Source of the DNA: Kiloniellaceae bacterium
GTDB lineage: Bacteria; Pseudomonadota; Alphaproteobacteria; Kiloniellales; J153
Length of the DNA: 57,192 nt
Direction of reading: 5' to 3'
Assembly (NCBI GenBank): GCA_021776115.1
Contig: JAJFGN010000020.1
Location: forward strand, 1 to 57,192
The position numbers and the translations under genes were made by a program. Numbering within the stretch: the stretch's first letter is position 1; each line of letters starts with the position of its first letter. Under the pieces are notes generated by a model, which had not been told where the DNA came from, searched no databases, and was given only the letters and a program-made list of their open reading frames with translations. Of the stretch, positions 42,052 through 53,353 are shown one piece after another.

Positions 42052-43442
42052 TAGCCTCGCACCTTATCGCCAGTTGTTGCCAGCCAGGGAAGCGGGTTGA
42101 TGGGCTGACCCGCATGCCGCAATTCGAGATACAATTCAGGCCCGCTCCCGCGCGCCCCGTCCAGGATACCCACTGGCTCTCCAGCTAGCAGCCATTGGCC
42201 GACCACGGCGTCGATCCGCCCCAGACCGGCCAGGAGGGTATGATATCGCCCGCCATGCTCAATGATCAAGATTTGCCCGTAACTTCTAAATTCACCCGCG
42301 TAAACCACCTTACCATCAAAGGGGGCGACAACCTGCGCGCCCTTGCGCGCCGCGATCACAATTCCGCGCGCGGCGCGGCCATCGCTCTGCGTTTGGCCAA
42401 AGCGGGTTTTCATCTTTCCGCGCGCCGGGACGATGAGGCTTTGTCCGGAGGAAGGGAACGGGCGGATATTCGGCGGTTGCGCCAGGGCCACTTGCGCGCC
42501 CGGCGCGGGGGCCTGGGCTTTCGGGGCTTCTGCTTGCTGGGTTGGTGCCGCAGGGGGGGCAGTTGGAGCGGTTTCTCGCGCTTTTTCGGCCTCGGCTCTC
42601 TTTGCCGCTTCTGCGCGGGCGCGTGCTTCAAGCGCCGCTTTGGCGGCCTTTTCTTGAGCGGCCCGTTCCTTTGCCTCTTGTGCCTCGCGCTGCGCCGCCT
42701 CGCGCTCCACCTTTTCCATCAACTCGCGCAGGTCCTTGGCGCGCGCGGCGAGGCGTGCGGCCCGCTTGCGCGCTGCGGCCTGATCCGCAGTCGTGGCGGC
42801 TCGAATCTGGCCTTTGCGGTCGATCAGGGCGGCTAGGCGCTCCCGATCGGTGGTCAGCGCCGCCGTTGTCTCGGCGAGTTGGCTTCGCCGCGCGGTGATC
42901 TCGGTGCGTAGCTCGGTCAATTCGTCTAATTCCGCCCGCAAGGCCGTGGCACGCGCCTCGATCGCGGGGATCGCGGCGCGCAGGAGCATACCGCTGCGCA
43001 CTGTGTCGATCGGCGGCGCCGGTGACAGCAAAAGCGCGTCGCTGGGTTGTAGGGCGATTCTTTGTAGGGCAGCCAGGGTAAGGCCCAATTGGCTATGCCG
43101 AGTGGCGAGGGCGCCAGCCTTTTCGGATTCTTGGCGCTCCAGATTGGTCAATTGCGTTTCAAGGGCGCTCAAGCGGGTTTCATGATTCTGTGCTTTGCGC
43201 GCGGCCGAGATAGATTCGACCTGTAGCGCCTGTATTTCGCGTGCCAAGTCCGCCGCCTGACGTTTGAGCTCTTCCGCTTGGTTCCGGTCCTCGCGCAGTG
43301 CCCGCTCGATATCTTTCAGCTCGTTTTGCTGGGCGGCCGCGGGCTGGAGCGCGGCCAGGGTCAGGGCCGCGCAAATCATCAAGGAGCGGGTGGCCAGACG
43401 AGGCCGAAGTGGGCTGACTAAAATCTTGGCTCCAATGGTCAT
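42051..43442 (-). CDS. envC: murein hydrolase activator EnvC family protein
   Basis: A 463 aa secreted protein: signal peptide (about 1-38), long coiled coils (40-280, rich in Glu, Arg, Ala and Gln), an Ala/Pro linker and a C-terminal LytM (peptidase M23) domain (about 345-460). LytM landmarks are PFDGKVVYAGEFRSYGQIL and HGGRYHTLLAGL, but the usual zinc ligands are lost: RGIVIAAR replaces the H-x3-D element and YLELRHAG the HxH element. EnvC proteins are non-catalytic activators of amidases at division sites, so this agrees. One-base and four-base overlaps tie it to ctpA and gpmI. Confidence 0.93.
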   Translation of the reverse strand: MTIGAKILVSPLRPRLATRSLMICAALTLAALQPAAAQQNELKDIERALREDRNQAEELKRQAADLAREIQALQVESISAARKAQNHETRLSALETQLTNLERQESEKAGALATRHSQLGLTLAALQRIALQPSDALLLSPAPPIDTVRSGMLLRAAIPAIEARATALRAELDELTELRTEITARRSQLAETTAALTTDRERLAALIDRKGQIRAATTADQAAARKRAARLAARAKDLRELMEKVEREAAQREAQEAKERAAQEKAAKAALEARARAEAAKRAEAEKARETAPTAPPAAPTQQAEAPKAQAPAPGAQVALAQPPNIRPFPSSGQSLIVPARGKMKTRFGQTQSDGRAARGIVIAARKGAQVVAPFDGKVVYAGEFRSYGQILIIEHGGRYHTLLAGLGRIDAVVGQWLLAGEPVGILDGARGSGPELYLELRHAGQPINPLPWLATTGDKVRG

Positions 43443-44998
43443 TCGGCGGCGGAGGTCCGGGCCAAGCCAGGGCGCAGCAAGCAGCGGCCTGTCATTTCTT
43501 TCGGCTGCGGCAATTTCATGAGCGCCAGGATCGTCGGCGCAATATCGGCCAGGCGTCCATTCGCCAGACCCTGCGCCCCAACCGGCGGCCTGACCAGGAT
43601 CGCCGGTACCTTGTTCATGGTGTGCGCGGTATGCGCCTGGCCGGTCTCGGCATCGGCCATTTGCTCCGCGTTGCCGTGATCGGCGGTTATCAAGAGCGCG
43701 CCGCCGGCCTTGGCGAGCGCCGCTTCGACGCGGCCCAAGCAGGTATCCACCGTCTCGGCCGCCGTAATGGCTGCCCGCAAATCGCCGGTGTGGCCGACCA
43801 TATCGCCGTTCGCGTAGTTGACCACGATCAGATCGAAACGCTCGCTTTCGATGGCTTCGACCAGCTTGCCGGTCAACTCCGGCGCCGACATTTCCGGTTG
43901 CAGATCATAGGTCGCAACCTTGGGGGAGGGCACGAGGATCCGTTCCTCTCCAGGAAACTCCTGCTCGCGTCCACCGTTCAGAAAAAAGGTGACGTGCGCG
44001 TATTTCTCGGTCTCTGCGATGCGAAGCTGGGTTAGGCCGGCTTTGGCCACGACTTCGCCCAGCGTTTGGTGCAGATCCAGTGGCTCGAAAATCGTCTCCA
44101 GAAAAGGGTTGAGATCGCTGGCATACTCGACCAGACCGGCGGCGGCCGCGAACTTGACCCTGCGCGGCCGGGCGAAGCCGTTGAAATCGGGGTCCAGCAG
44201 AGCGGCCAAGATTTCGCGCGCCCGGTCGGCACGGAAGTTAGCGCACAGCAGGCCGTCGCCATCGGCCATGCCGGTAAAGCCCGCGACAATGCTGGGCAGC
44301 ACGAACTCGTCGCCCTTGCCCGCTTGGTAGCTTTGCTCGATTGCCGCGAGAGCATTGGGCGCGCCGTCGCCCTTGGCGTCGACCAGCGCGTCATAAGCTA
44401 GAGCGACGCGATCCCAGCGTTGGTCGCGGTCCATGGCGTAATACCGCCCCGATACCGTGGCGATTCGGGCGTTTGGCGCCTCGCGCCGGAATCGCTCCAT
44501 GAAACCGATAGCGCTGCGTGGCGGCGTGTCGCGGCCGTCGAGAAGGGCGTGGACCGCGACCGGGACCCCGGCCGAATGGAGACTCTCCGCCAAGCTTGCG
44601 ATGTGGCGCTGATGCGCGTGCACGCCGCCGGGCGACATCAAGCCGAGGATATGCGCGGTGCCGCCGCTGGCTTTCAGCTTGGCGATGAAAGATCGCAGGG
44701 CCGGGCGCGCGGCCAGCGACCCATCGTCGACCGCCCGGTCGATGCGTGGCAGGTCCTGCATCACGACGCGCCCCGCGCCCAGGTTCATATGCCCGACCTC
44801 GGAATTACCCATCTGTGCCGCCGGCAGGCCGACCTCTTGCGCGGAGGCGTCGATCAAGGCGTGCGGGGAGGTTGCCGCGAAGCGGTCCAGCACCGGGGTT
44901 CGGGCCTGGAGGATGGCGTTGTTTTCCCGGTCCTCTCGATGGCCCCAGCCATCCAGGATGCACAAGACGACGGGACGCGGGCGGGTGGAATCGGTCAT
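43439..44998 (-). CDS. gpmI: 2,3-bisphosphoglycerate-independent phosphoglycerate mutase
   Basis: A 519 aa Mn-dependent glycolytic enzyme interconverting 3- and 2-phosphoglycerate. The N-terminal metal site is VLCILDGWGHRE, the phospho-accepting Ser66 lies in QMGNSEVGHMNLGAGR, HGLMSPGGVHAHQRH-like text marks the phosphotransferase domain, and the second metal cluster is in ADHGNAEQM with a late HT(M)NKVP. It overlaps envC by four bases and starts 50 bp after the rlmH stop. Confidence 0.97.
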   Translation of the reverse strand: MTDSTRPRPVVLCILDGWGHREDRENNAILQARTPVLDRFAATSPHALIDASAQEVGLPAAQMGNSEVGHMNLGAGRVVMQDLPRIDRAVDDGSLAARPALRSFIAKLKASGGTAHILGLMSPGGVHAHQRHIASLAESLHSAGVPVAVHALLDGRDTPPRSAIGFMERFRREAPNARIATVSGRYYAMDRDQRWDRVALAYDALVDAKGDGAPNALAAIEQSYQAGKGDEFVLPSIVAGFTGMADGDGLLCANFRADRAREILAALLDPDFNGFARPRRVKFAAAAGLVEYASDLNPFLETIFEPLDLHQTLGEVVAKAGLTQLRIAETEKYAHVTFFLNGGREQEFPGEERILVPSPKVATYDLQPEMSAPELTGKLVEAIESERFDLIVVNYANGDMVGHTGDLRAAITAAETVDTCLGRVEAALAKAGGALLITADHGNAEQMADAETGQAHTAHTMNKVPAILVRPPVGAQGLANGRLADIAPTILALMKLPQPKEMTGRCLLRPGLARTSAAE

Positions 44999-45048
44999 GG
45001 CGATCTATATAAGCGTTTCGGCGCGGGTGCCCCAGGGTTTTCCGGGGG

Positions 45049-45531
45049 TCAGGCGCGATGATAGGGGTGGCCGGTTAATATGGTCTGGGCCCGGTATAGT
45101 TGCTCGGCCAGCAGGGCCCGGACCAGCATGTGGGGCCAGGTCATGGATCCCAGGGACAGGGTCAAGGCGGCGGACCTGCGCAAACTGTCGTCCAAACCCT
45201 CGGCGCCGCCGATGACAAAGGCCAGGTCTCCAGTGCCTTCATCCCGCCAGCGGCCCAGTAGGATGGCAAATGCCTCACTGGACAAGCTTTTGCCCCGCAT
45301 ATCCAGGGCGATCAGGCGGGCGCCCGGCGGGATCGCGGCCAGCAACAGCTCGGCTTCCCGGCGTTTTAATTCGGCCGGCGCTAGGGGCCGGTGCTCTTCG
45401 ATTTCCTTAAGCGCCAGGGGGCCCAGCGGGCCCCGGCTCCGCTGGGGGCTCAGGCGGCCCGCGAAGTCGTCATAGAGGTCGCGCCAAGGGCCCGCCTTGG
45501 CGCGTCCCACCGCGGCCAGGGTTATCCGCAT
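45049..45531 (-). CDS. rlmH: 23S rRNA (pseudouridine1915-N3)-methyltransferase
   Basis: A 160 aa SPOUT-class enzyme methylating pseudouridine 1915 in helix 69. MRITLAAVGRAKAGPWRDLY opens the protein, LIALDMRGKSLSSEAFA and FVIGGAEGLDDSLR form the knotted SAM site, and the C-terminus LLAEQLYRAQTILTGHPYHR is diagnostic. The ATG at 45531 is the family start; the longer frame to 45579 has no support. It follows rsfS by 60 bp. Confidence 0.96.
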   Translation of the reverse strand: MRITLAAVGRAKAGPWRDLYDDFAGRLSPQRSRGPLGPLALKEIEEHRPLAPAELKRREAELLLAAIPPGARLIALDMRGKSLSSEAFAILLGRWRDEGTGDLAFVIGGAEGLDDSLRRSAALTLSLGSMTWPHMLVRALLAEQLYRAQTILTGHPYHRA

Positions 45532-45591
45532 GCGATTTTCCCCGCCTTCTTCAAGGCCGCCTCCCGGGCGGCGCGCCAATCGGCTAGCGGA

Positions 45592-45996
45592 TCAGGCCTT
45601 GGCCAAGGGCTTCTCCGCCGGGTCTGCGGCGTTCGGCATATCGACACCCCACATCTTCTCCAGCCCGTAGAACTCACGGACCTCGGGCCGGAAGAGGTGG
45701 ACGATGACATCGCCGCCGTCGACCAGAATCCAGTCTCCGCGCGGGGCGCCTTCCAGCGCGACATCCGCCACGCCACCGGCTTTGAGCTGCTCGCGCAGAT
45801 GCTCGGCCATGGACGTGACTTGCCGGCTGGAACGCCCGGTGGCAACGACCATATAGTCCGCGATCGTCGATTTTCCGAAAAGAGGGATGGTGACGACGTC
45901 TTCCGCCTTGTCGCCATCGAGTGAGGATTGGACCAGCTCAAGGAGCCTTTTGCTGTTGGCGAGCGGGTCAATCTTGGCGGCCCTACGGGGCCGCAC
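45592..45996 (-). CDS. rsfS: ribosome silencing factor
   Basis: RsfS (YbeB/Iojap family), which binds bL14 and blocks 50S-30S joining in poor conditions. 134 aa from GTG 45996. Family landmarks: LDGDKAEDVVTIPLFGKSTIADYMVVA split over two segments, VATGRSSRQVTSMAEHL and GDWILVDGGDVIVHLFRPEVREFY. The start is uncertain: the GTG lacks a good ribosome-binding site, while a strong AAAGGGAG lies at 46044-46037 with no canonical start codon at the right distance (see findings). The C-terminus PAEKPLAKA is a short extension. Confidence 0.93.
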   Translation of the reverse strand: MRPRRAAKIDPLANSKRLLELVQSSLDGDKAEDVVTIPLFGKSTIADYMVVATGRSSRQVTSMAEHLREQLKAGGVADVALEGAPRGDWILVDGGDVIVHLFRPEVREFYGLEKMWGVDMPNAADPAEKPLAKA

Positions 45997-46070
45997 GGCC
46001 TTGGAGGCTCTGGCTTGGGTTAATATGGCGATCAGTCTCCCTTTCTATCTCTCGAAAATGGGCGCCACGG

Positions 46071-46733
46071 TCAATCCTGACGACGTTTTGCCCGGCTCTT
46101 GCGTGCCGCCCGGATCTGGGTCGAGGACTGAGGATTCAATCCCTGATGAACAAAGATCCAGGCCGGTGGCGCCCGGCGCGCCAGACCGCCGGCCCGCGAT
46201 TCGGGCAGACGATGACGCGCGAAGCGCCGTGCCGCTCTCCCGGCCAACGCCCTTAAATGATAGGAAGGCCGGTCGAAAACCGCAACTGGCAGTATATGAA
46301 ACAATTCTTGCCAATTCTTCCACGCCGGGATTTGGAGTAAATTGTCGGCACCCATTAACCATACAAAGTGGACCCGGGGAAAACGCCTGACCAGCATGGT
46401 CAGGGTATCGGTGCTATAGACGGTTCCCAGGGCGGTTTCGATAGTCCCAGCCAATATTCTGGGGTGATGCGCCAGGGCGCGGGCCTTGTCCAGGCGTTTG
46501 GCCAAGGCCTCGGTCTCTCCGCTCGCCTTGAGAGGGTTTTGCGGCGACACGAGCCACCACACCTGATCCAGCCGCAGGCGCCGGAGGGCCTCGCGGCTGA
46601 TCGCCAAGTGGGCCTCGTGGGCCGGGTTGAAGGATCCGCCCAGAAGACCGATGCGCTGGCCGGGCGCCGGCAGGCGTCCGCCCAAGGCGGCAGCCAAGCG
46701 GGCCCGGGTGGGTAGCGCCAGTCCGGGCGGCAA
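46071..46733 (-). CDS. nadD: nicotinate-nucleotide adenylyltransferase
   Basis: NadD (220 aa) joins nicotinate mononucleotide and ATP to give deamido-NAD. The nucleotidyltransferase motif is GLLGGSFNPAHEAHLAIS, FVWLMGADNLLQIPAWKNW is the family core, and SSTQIRAARKSR is the C-terminal phosphate-binding motif. The first available start is a TTG at 46733; no ATG or GTG gives the needed N-terminus. It lies 14 bp after proA and, as usual, just before rsfS and rlmH. Confidence 0.95.
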   Translation of the reverse strand: MPPGLALPTRARLAAALGGRLPAPGQRIGLLGGSFNPAHEAHLAISREALRRLRLDQVWWLVSPQNPLKASGETEALAKRLDKARALAHHPRILAGTIETALGTVYSTDTLTMLVRRFPRVHFVWLMGADNLLQIPAWKNWQELFHILPVAVFDRPSYHLRALAGRAARRFARHRLPESRAGGLARRAPPAWIFVHQGLNPQSSTQIRAARKSRAKRRQD

Positions 46734-46747
46734 TTTCGGGGTGCGGC

Positions 46748-48046
46748 TCAGGGGCGGACCTGCCCGTCGCTGCGTACGAGGTATTTGTAGCTGGTCAGCT
46801 GTTCCGCGCCGACCGGGCCCCGGGCGTGCAGACGTCCGGTCGAGATACCGATCTCCGCGCCCATGCCGAACTCGGCGCCGTCGGCGAACTGGGTCGAGGT
46901 GTTGTGCATGACGATGGCGGCATCGACGCGGGCCAGAAAATCTTCGGCGGCCGCGGCGTCTTCGGTCACGATCGCTTCTGTGTGTTGCGAGCCGTGGCGC
47001 GCGATGTGTGCCAGCGCGTCATCCAGGCCCTCAACGACCTTCACCGCGAGAATCGCGTCCAGATACTCGGTATCCCAATCCGCCGGCTTGGCCGCGACCG
47101 CGCGCGGCTCCAATTGGCAGACCGTCTCGTCGCCGCGAATCTCGCAACCCGCCTCAATCAGGGGATTCAGGATCGTCGATAAGTATTGTGGCGCCACCGC
47201 GCGGTCGATCAGCAGGGTCTCCATGGCGCCGCAGATTCCGGTGCGCCGCATCTTGGCGTTAACTGCGATATCGCGTGCCATGCGCGGATTCGCTCCGGCG
47301 TGAATATAGATGTGGCACATGCCGTCCAGGTGCGCGATCACCGGAATCCGGCTTTCGTTTTGCACCCGCTCGATCAGGCCACGCCCACCCCGCGGCACGA
47401 TGATGTCCACGAAGGCGCTCATGGTCAAAAGGATGCCCACGGCAGCGCGGTCGGTCGTGGGCACACGCTGAATTGCGGCCTCGGGCAAGCCGGCGGCGCG
47501 CAAGCCCGTGTGAAGACAGGTAAGAATGGCGCCGGAGGAATGGAAACTTTCCGACCCGCCGCGCAGAATCGCGGCATTACCGGATTTGAGGCACAGGCCC
47601 CCGGCGTCGGCGGTCACATTCGGGCGACTTTCATAAATCACCCCGATGACGCCCAGCGGCACTGCGATCCGCGTTATCTTCAGGCCGTTCGGCCGCTCCC
47701 ATTCGGCCAGTGTGCGGCCGACAGGGTCCGGGAAATCGGCGATTGCTTCCATCCCCACAGCCATGGCGTCGATCCGCCCGGGGTTCAGGGCCAGACGGTC
47801 CAACATGGCGGGGCTCAGGCCCTTCGCGCGCGCCGCCTCCATGTCCTTGGCGTTCGCTGCCAGGATTTCCGCACTTGCGCGCCGGATCGATTCCGCCGCC
47901 GCCCGCAGTGCCTTGGCCTTGGTCTCGGCCGGGGCGAGGGCAAGCTCGACCGCGGCGTTCCGGGCCGCCTCGCCGATCGTCTCCATCCGCGCGCGCAGAT
48001 CGTCGCTTGCGTCATTGGGCCGGAGCACCGCAGTGTCGGCGTTCAT
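46748..48046 (-). CDS. proA: glutamate-5-semialdehyde dehydrogenase (gamma-glutamyl phosphate reductase)
   Basis: The second proline-biosynthesis enzyme, 432 aa. The aldehyde-dehydrogenase fold includes [38 protein letters not shown] and the catalytic cysteine in [14 protein letters not shown]. The C-terminal [22 protein letters not shown] is diagnostic. It follows proB by 27 bp. Confidence 0.97.
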   Translation of the reverse strand: MNADTAVLRPNDASDDLRARMETIGEAARNAAVELALAPAETKAKALRAAAESIRRASAEILAANAKDMEAARAKGLSPAMLDRLALNPGRIDAMAVGMEAIADFPDPVGRTLAEWERPNGLKITRIAVPLGVIGVIYESRPNVTADAGGLCLKSGNAAILRGGSESFHSSGAILTCLHTGLRAAGLPEAAIQRVPTTDRAAVGILLTMSAFVDIIVPRGGRGLIERVQNESRIPVIAHLDGMCHIYIHAGANPRMARDIAVNAKMRRTGICGAMETLLIDRAVAPQYLSTILNPLIEAGCEIRGDETVCQLEPRAVAAKPADWDTEYLDAILAVKVVEGLDDALAHIARHGSQHTEAIVTEDAAAAEDFLARVDAAIVMHNTSTQFADGAEFGMGAEIGISTGRLHARGPVGAEQLTSYKYLVRSDGQVRP

Positions 48047-48073
48047 GAGGCGTCTCCCTTGTTGCCCGGAACG

Positions 48074-50759
<2,686 letters not shown>

Positions 50760-50780
50760 GTTGCAACCGGCTAGGCCAAA

Positions 50781-50819
50781 CGAAATCGAGGGGAACGGCG
50801 CCCGTTCCCCTCGATTTCG
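50781..50819 (-). terminator. perfect 18-bp stem-loop between rpmA and GNAT gene
   Basis: Two perfectly complementary 18-base arms (50781-50798 and 50802-50819) surround a three-base loop. On the minus strand the hairpin is followed by TTTGG, a short T-run, so it is likely a terminator or attenuator reducing read-through from rplU-rpmA into GNAT-obgE-proBA. It starts 54 bp past the rpmA stop and ends 21 bp before the GNAT start. Confidence 0.75.
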
Positions 50820-50872
50820 AAAACCATCTGGGAGCAAGACGCCTCGGAGTCGGAGGCCGCTCGCTCCGAATC

Positions 50873-51148
50873 CTATTCGGCCGGCGGGGCCGGTTCGCCT
50901 GGCAGCACCGAAACATAGGTCCGCCCGTACTTCTTCTGCGCAAAGCTGACCTCGCCCTCGACCAGGGAAAAGAGCGTGTGGTCCTTGCCCATGCCGACGT
51001 TGGCGCCGGGGTGGAACTTGGTGCCGCGCTGGCGCACGAGAATGTTGCCTGGGATGGTGTGTTGGCCGCCGAACAGCTTGACGCCCAGACGGCGTCCGGC
51101 TGAATCGCGCCCGTTGCGCGAAGAACCACCGGCTTTTTTGTGAGCCAT
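50873..51148 (-). CDS. rpmA: 50S ribosomal protein bL27
   Basis: bL27 of the large subunit, 91 aa. The N-terminus [16 protein letters not shown] reaches the peptidyl-transferase centre and has no cleavable extension of the Firmicutes type; [21 protein letters not shown] and the [10 protein letters not shown] segment are diagnostic. It follows rplU by six bases in the usual L21-L27 operon. The C-terminus has a short Pro/Glu tail (EPAPPAE). Confidence 0.98.
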   Translation of the reverse strand: MAHKKAGGSSRNGRDSAGRRLGVKLFGGQHTIPGNILVRQRGTKFHPGANVGMGKDHTLFSLVEGEVSFAQKKYGRTYVSVLPGEPAPPAE

Positions 51149-51154
51149 GCTGGG

Positions 51155-51730
51155 TTACTCCTTGTCGGTCTTCGCCGGCTTCTTGGCTGCGGCCTTTTTG
51201 GGCGCGGCTTTTTTCGCCGGAGTTTTCTTGGCTGCCACTTTCTTAGGCGCGGCCTTCTTTGCTGGGGCTTTCTTAGCCGCTGTCTTCTTCGCCGCTTTCT
51301 TCGGTGCCGCCGGTTTCGCGCTCGCGGCCTTCTTGGCCGCCGCCTTCTTGGCTTGCGGCTTTTGGGTCGAAGTCTTGGCCGCGGCCGGCTTCGCCTTGGT
51401 CGTTGCCGGTTGCTTGCCGTCGGTCAGAATTTCGGTCACACGCAAGACCGTCAAGTCCTGGCGATGGCCATTGCGCCGACGATGGTGCTTGCGCCGCTTT
51501 TTCTTGAAAACGATGATCTTGGGGCCGCGCGTCTGCTCGACGACCTCGGCCGCCACGGTGGCACCCTCGACGAGCGGGGCGCCGACCTGCAGGCCCGCCT
51601 CGTTTTCCAGCATTAGCACAGAGCCGAGCGCAAGCGTCTCGCCGGGCTCGCCGGCTAGCTTCTCCACGCGCAAGACGTCGTTTGGGGCGACCTTGTATTG
51701 CTTGCCGCCGGTTTTGATGACCGCGAACAT
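51155..51730 (-). CDS. rplU: 50S ribosomal protein bL21 with lysine/alanine-rich C-terminal tail
   Basis: bL21 (191 aa). Residues 1-103 are the normal ribosomal protein: [38 protein letters not shown] and [20 protein letters not shown]. Residues 104-191 form an extension made almost wholly of Lys, Ala, Pro and Thr, with many KKAA/PAKK units, resembling a histone-H1 tail; ordinary bL21 is about 103 residues. The ATG at 51730 is the family start. A clear promoter lies about 75 bp upstream. Alphaproteobacterial bL21 proteins often carry a shorter tail; the length here is notable. Confidence 0.97.
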   Translation of the reverse strand: MFAVIKTGGKQYKVAPNDVLRVEKLAGEPGETLALGSVLMLENEAGLQVGAPLVEGATVAAEVVEQTRGPKIIVFKKKRRKHHRRRNGHRQDLTVLRVTEILTDGKQPATTKAKPAAAKTSTQKPQAKKAAAKKAASAKPAAPKKAAKKTAAKKAPAKKAAPKKVAAKKTPAKKAAPKKAAAKKPAKTDKE

Positions 51731-51770
51731 GACGATTGACTTACCAGTGATGCACACAATAAGAACAGCC

Positions 51771-51791
51771 GCCGGACCGTGAGGGACCGGC
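51771..51791 (-). promoter_or_regulatory. leader hairpin in rplU 5' UTR
   Basis: GCCGG and CCGGC arms with an A-A mismatch, two more G-C pairs and a five-base loop make a stable hairpin inside the predicted rplU leader, 41 bp before the start codon. A role in ribosomal-protein feedback is possible but only inferred. Confidence 0.4.
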
Positions 51792-51805
51792 GTGCGACGG
51801 CCGGG

Positions 51806-51833
51806 ACTATAGCGTTACCGCCCGGACTGTCAA
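51806..51833 (-). promoter_or_regulatory. sigma-70-type promoter for rplU-rpmA
   Basis: On the minus strand a perfect -35 TTGACA (51833-51828), a 16-base spacer and a -10 TATAGT (51811-51806) point towards rplU. The start site should lie near 51799, giving a leader of about 70 bases. This is the best promoter in the window. Confidence 0.85.
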
Positions 51834-51903
51834 CGCCTTTCAGGGGCGGCGGGGCGGTCTTTCAGGGGGGCCGAGAGGCGCCGCAACGGCAGGATACGGC
51901 CGC

Positions 51904-51930
51904 TTGCGGGGATTCGTGCCATCCTATAGG
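51904..51930 (+). promoter_or_regulatory. possible promoter for tRNA-Ser
   Basis: TTGCGG (51904-51909), 15 bases, then TATAGG (51925-51930), ending 43 bp before the tRNA. Both hexamers are imperfect and the spacing is short. Confidence 0.35.
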
Positions 51931-51973
51931 GTCCGCCCCGGTTTGGCTCGGCCCGAGAGCTGAAACCGCCTGC

Positions 51974-52063
51974 GGAGGGGTGCCGGAGTGGTCGAACGGG
52001 GCGGTCTCGAAAACCGTTGTACGCGCGAGCGTACCGTGGGTTCGAATCCCACCCCCTCCGCCA
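51974..52063 (+). tRNA. tRNA-Ser (anticodon CGA)
   Basis: A 90-base class II tRNA with CCA encoded. The acceptor stem pairs GGAGGGG (51974-51980) with CCCCTCC (52053-52059); the anticodon stem GCGGT/ACCGT encloses the loop CTCGAAA, whose bases 34-36 (52008-52010) read CGA for UCG codons. There is a long variable arm (TACGCGCGAGCGTA hairpin) as expected for serine, and a T-loop TTCGAAT. A mobile-element and adhesin region begins just beyond it. Confidence 0.97.
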
Positions 52064-52125
52064 ACTAGTCTTGGCTTTTGCCGTCTCCCTAAACAATACC
52101 CTGAAAACCCCGGAATTCCCGGGCC

Positions 52126-52142
52126 GGCATTGACACGTTAAC
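52126..52142 (+). repeat. candidate terminal end of minus-strand IS6 remnant
   Basis: GGCATTGACACGTTAAC lies 51 bp beyond the stop of the minus-strand transposase and loosely resembles the opposite outer end at 53354-53370. The G-G start and spacing fit an IS6-type terminal repeat, but identity is only about 10 of 17 and no target duplication was found. Confidence 0.25.
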
Positions 52143-52176
52143 TGCTGCGGTCGGCCGCAATTCGCCACACCATGGA

Positions 52177-52749
52177 TCAGGCTGCAAGGCAGCTCTGCCG
52201 CCAGACGACAAACGTCTCGGCCCGAAACGTCTTGAAGATGCTGCGAGAAAGGAGGTGACGTTGGACGTAGAAGGCGTTCTGGACAGCGGCGTGGATCGAC
52301 AGGAAGCGTTGGGCTGATCCAGGAGACTTGAAACGCTGCTGTTTTCGCTCTCGTCGACGAACTGGTTGGTGTGAATTTTCAGCTCGATTGTTCGTCCGCA
52401 ACCCCTGATCATGGACCGCTGAAAGCCCCTCTTGGCGGATGGCGGCGGGGTACGATTTGAGCTTGTCCGTGGTGATGCGGGTCGGCGCGAAGCCCTGCTT
52501 CATCAGTAGCTTCCGCAGAAATTTCCTTGCCGATAGAGCGCAGCGTCGTCGCTGCACCTTGAAGTCGAACACTTCGCCCTCGTCATCGACCGCCCGCCGT
52601 AGCCAGTATTTTCGATCACGGATCTTGATGACCATCTCGTCGAGATGCCAGCGCGGGCTCGGGCGTGGACGGCTACGTCGAAGATTGCCTGCGATCAGAC
52701 GCCCGAACTTCAGAAACCAGAACCACACCGTCTCGTGGCAGATGTCGAT
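52177..52749 (-). pseudogene. 5'-truncated IS6 family transposase (minus strand)
   Basis: The catalytic part of an IS6-family DDE transposase. It begins with IDICHETVWFW at 52749 and runs to a normal stop at 52177, about 190 residues. The acidic triad is intact: Asp in RWHLDEMV, Asp in ITTDKLKSY and Glu in NNRAENSHQPVRRRER. The N-terminal 40-50 residues (helix-turn-helix part) and 5' terminal repeat are missing, replaced by a second transposase in the opposite orientation. Sequence differs clearly from the plus-strand copy (WFWFLKFGRL versus WFWWNRFGPM), so it is a different element and not a duplicate. Probably inactive. Confidence 0.85.
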
Positions 52750-52772
52750 GCCACGAGACGGTGTGGTTCTGG
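52717..52772. repeat. 24-bp perfect palindrome at head-to-head transposase junction
   Basis: Arms at 52717-52740 and 52749-52772 are exact reverse complements over 24 bases with an 8-base spacer (GATGTCGA). Each arm encodes the conserved CHETVWFW motif of one transposase. This marks the point where two IS6 genes meet. Confidence 0.95.
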
Positions 52773-53315
52773 TGGAACCGGTTCGGTCCGATGTTTGCCG
52801 CCGAGATCAGGAAGCGGCGCGTTTGTCGCTGTTCGCATTCGAACTGGCGCTGGCACCTGGACGAGGTGTTCGTACGGATCAATGGCGAGACGCATTATCT
52901 GTGGCGCGCGGTCGATCACGAAGGCGAGGTGCTCGAGGTCTTTGCTACGAAACGCCGGGATCTCAGGGCTGCGCTCAAGTTTCTGAAACGCGCGATGAAA
53001 CGGTATGGTCGACCCAGGGCGGTCGTGACGGACCGGCTCCGGTCATACCGAGCGGCGATGAAGGTGATCGGCAATGCTTCCGATCAGACTTGCGGTCGGT
53101 GGTTCAACAACCGAGCCGAGAACTCACATCAGCCGTTCCGACGACGAGAGGGTGCGATGGCGAAGTTCAGGGACATCAAGACCCTGCAGAAATTCGCTTC
53201 CGTTCACACCTCGATCCATAACCATTTCAACCTGGAACGTCACCTAAACCGCCGCGGCATCTTCAAGCAGAACCGCTCAGTCGCCCTGGCCGAGTGGCGT
53301 CAATTGGCGGCCTGA
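52749..53315 (+). pseudogene. 5'-truncated IS6 family transposase (plus strand)
   Basis: The catalytic part of a second IS6-family transposase, from CHETVWFWWNRFGPMF at 52749 to a stop at 53315, about 188 residues. It keeps Asp in NWRWHLDEVFVRING, Asp in VVTDRLRSYRAA, Glu in WFNNRAENSHQPFRRRE and the terminal LAEWRQLAA common to this group. The frame is open further left but that sequence is antisense to the other copy. It lacks the N-terminal DNA-binding segment and 5' repeat, so it is probably inactive. Confidence 0.87.
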
Positions 53316-53353
53316 AGGCGCCGTTGCCTCGCATTTCGCGAGACTGGTTCGCA

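Noticed and set aside
52064-52125. Duplicated tRNA-Ser 3' end as an attachment site
   Set aside because: No second copy of the tRNA 3' sequence is visible in the window and no integrase is present.
52177-53315. A single transposase gene broken by a frameshift
   Set aside because: The two halves are on opposite strands and both encode the same C-terminal catalytic domain, so they are two elements.
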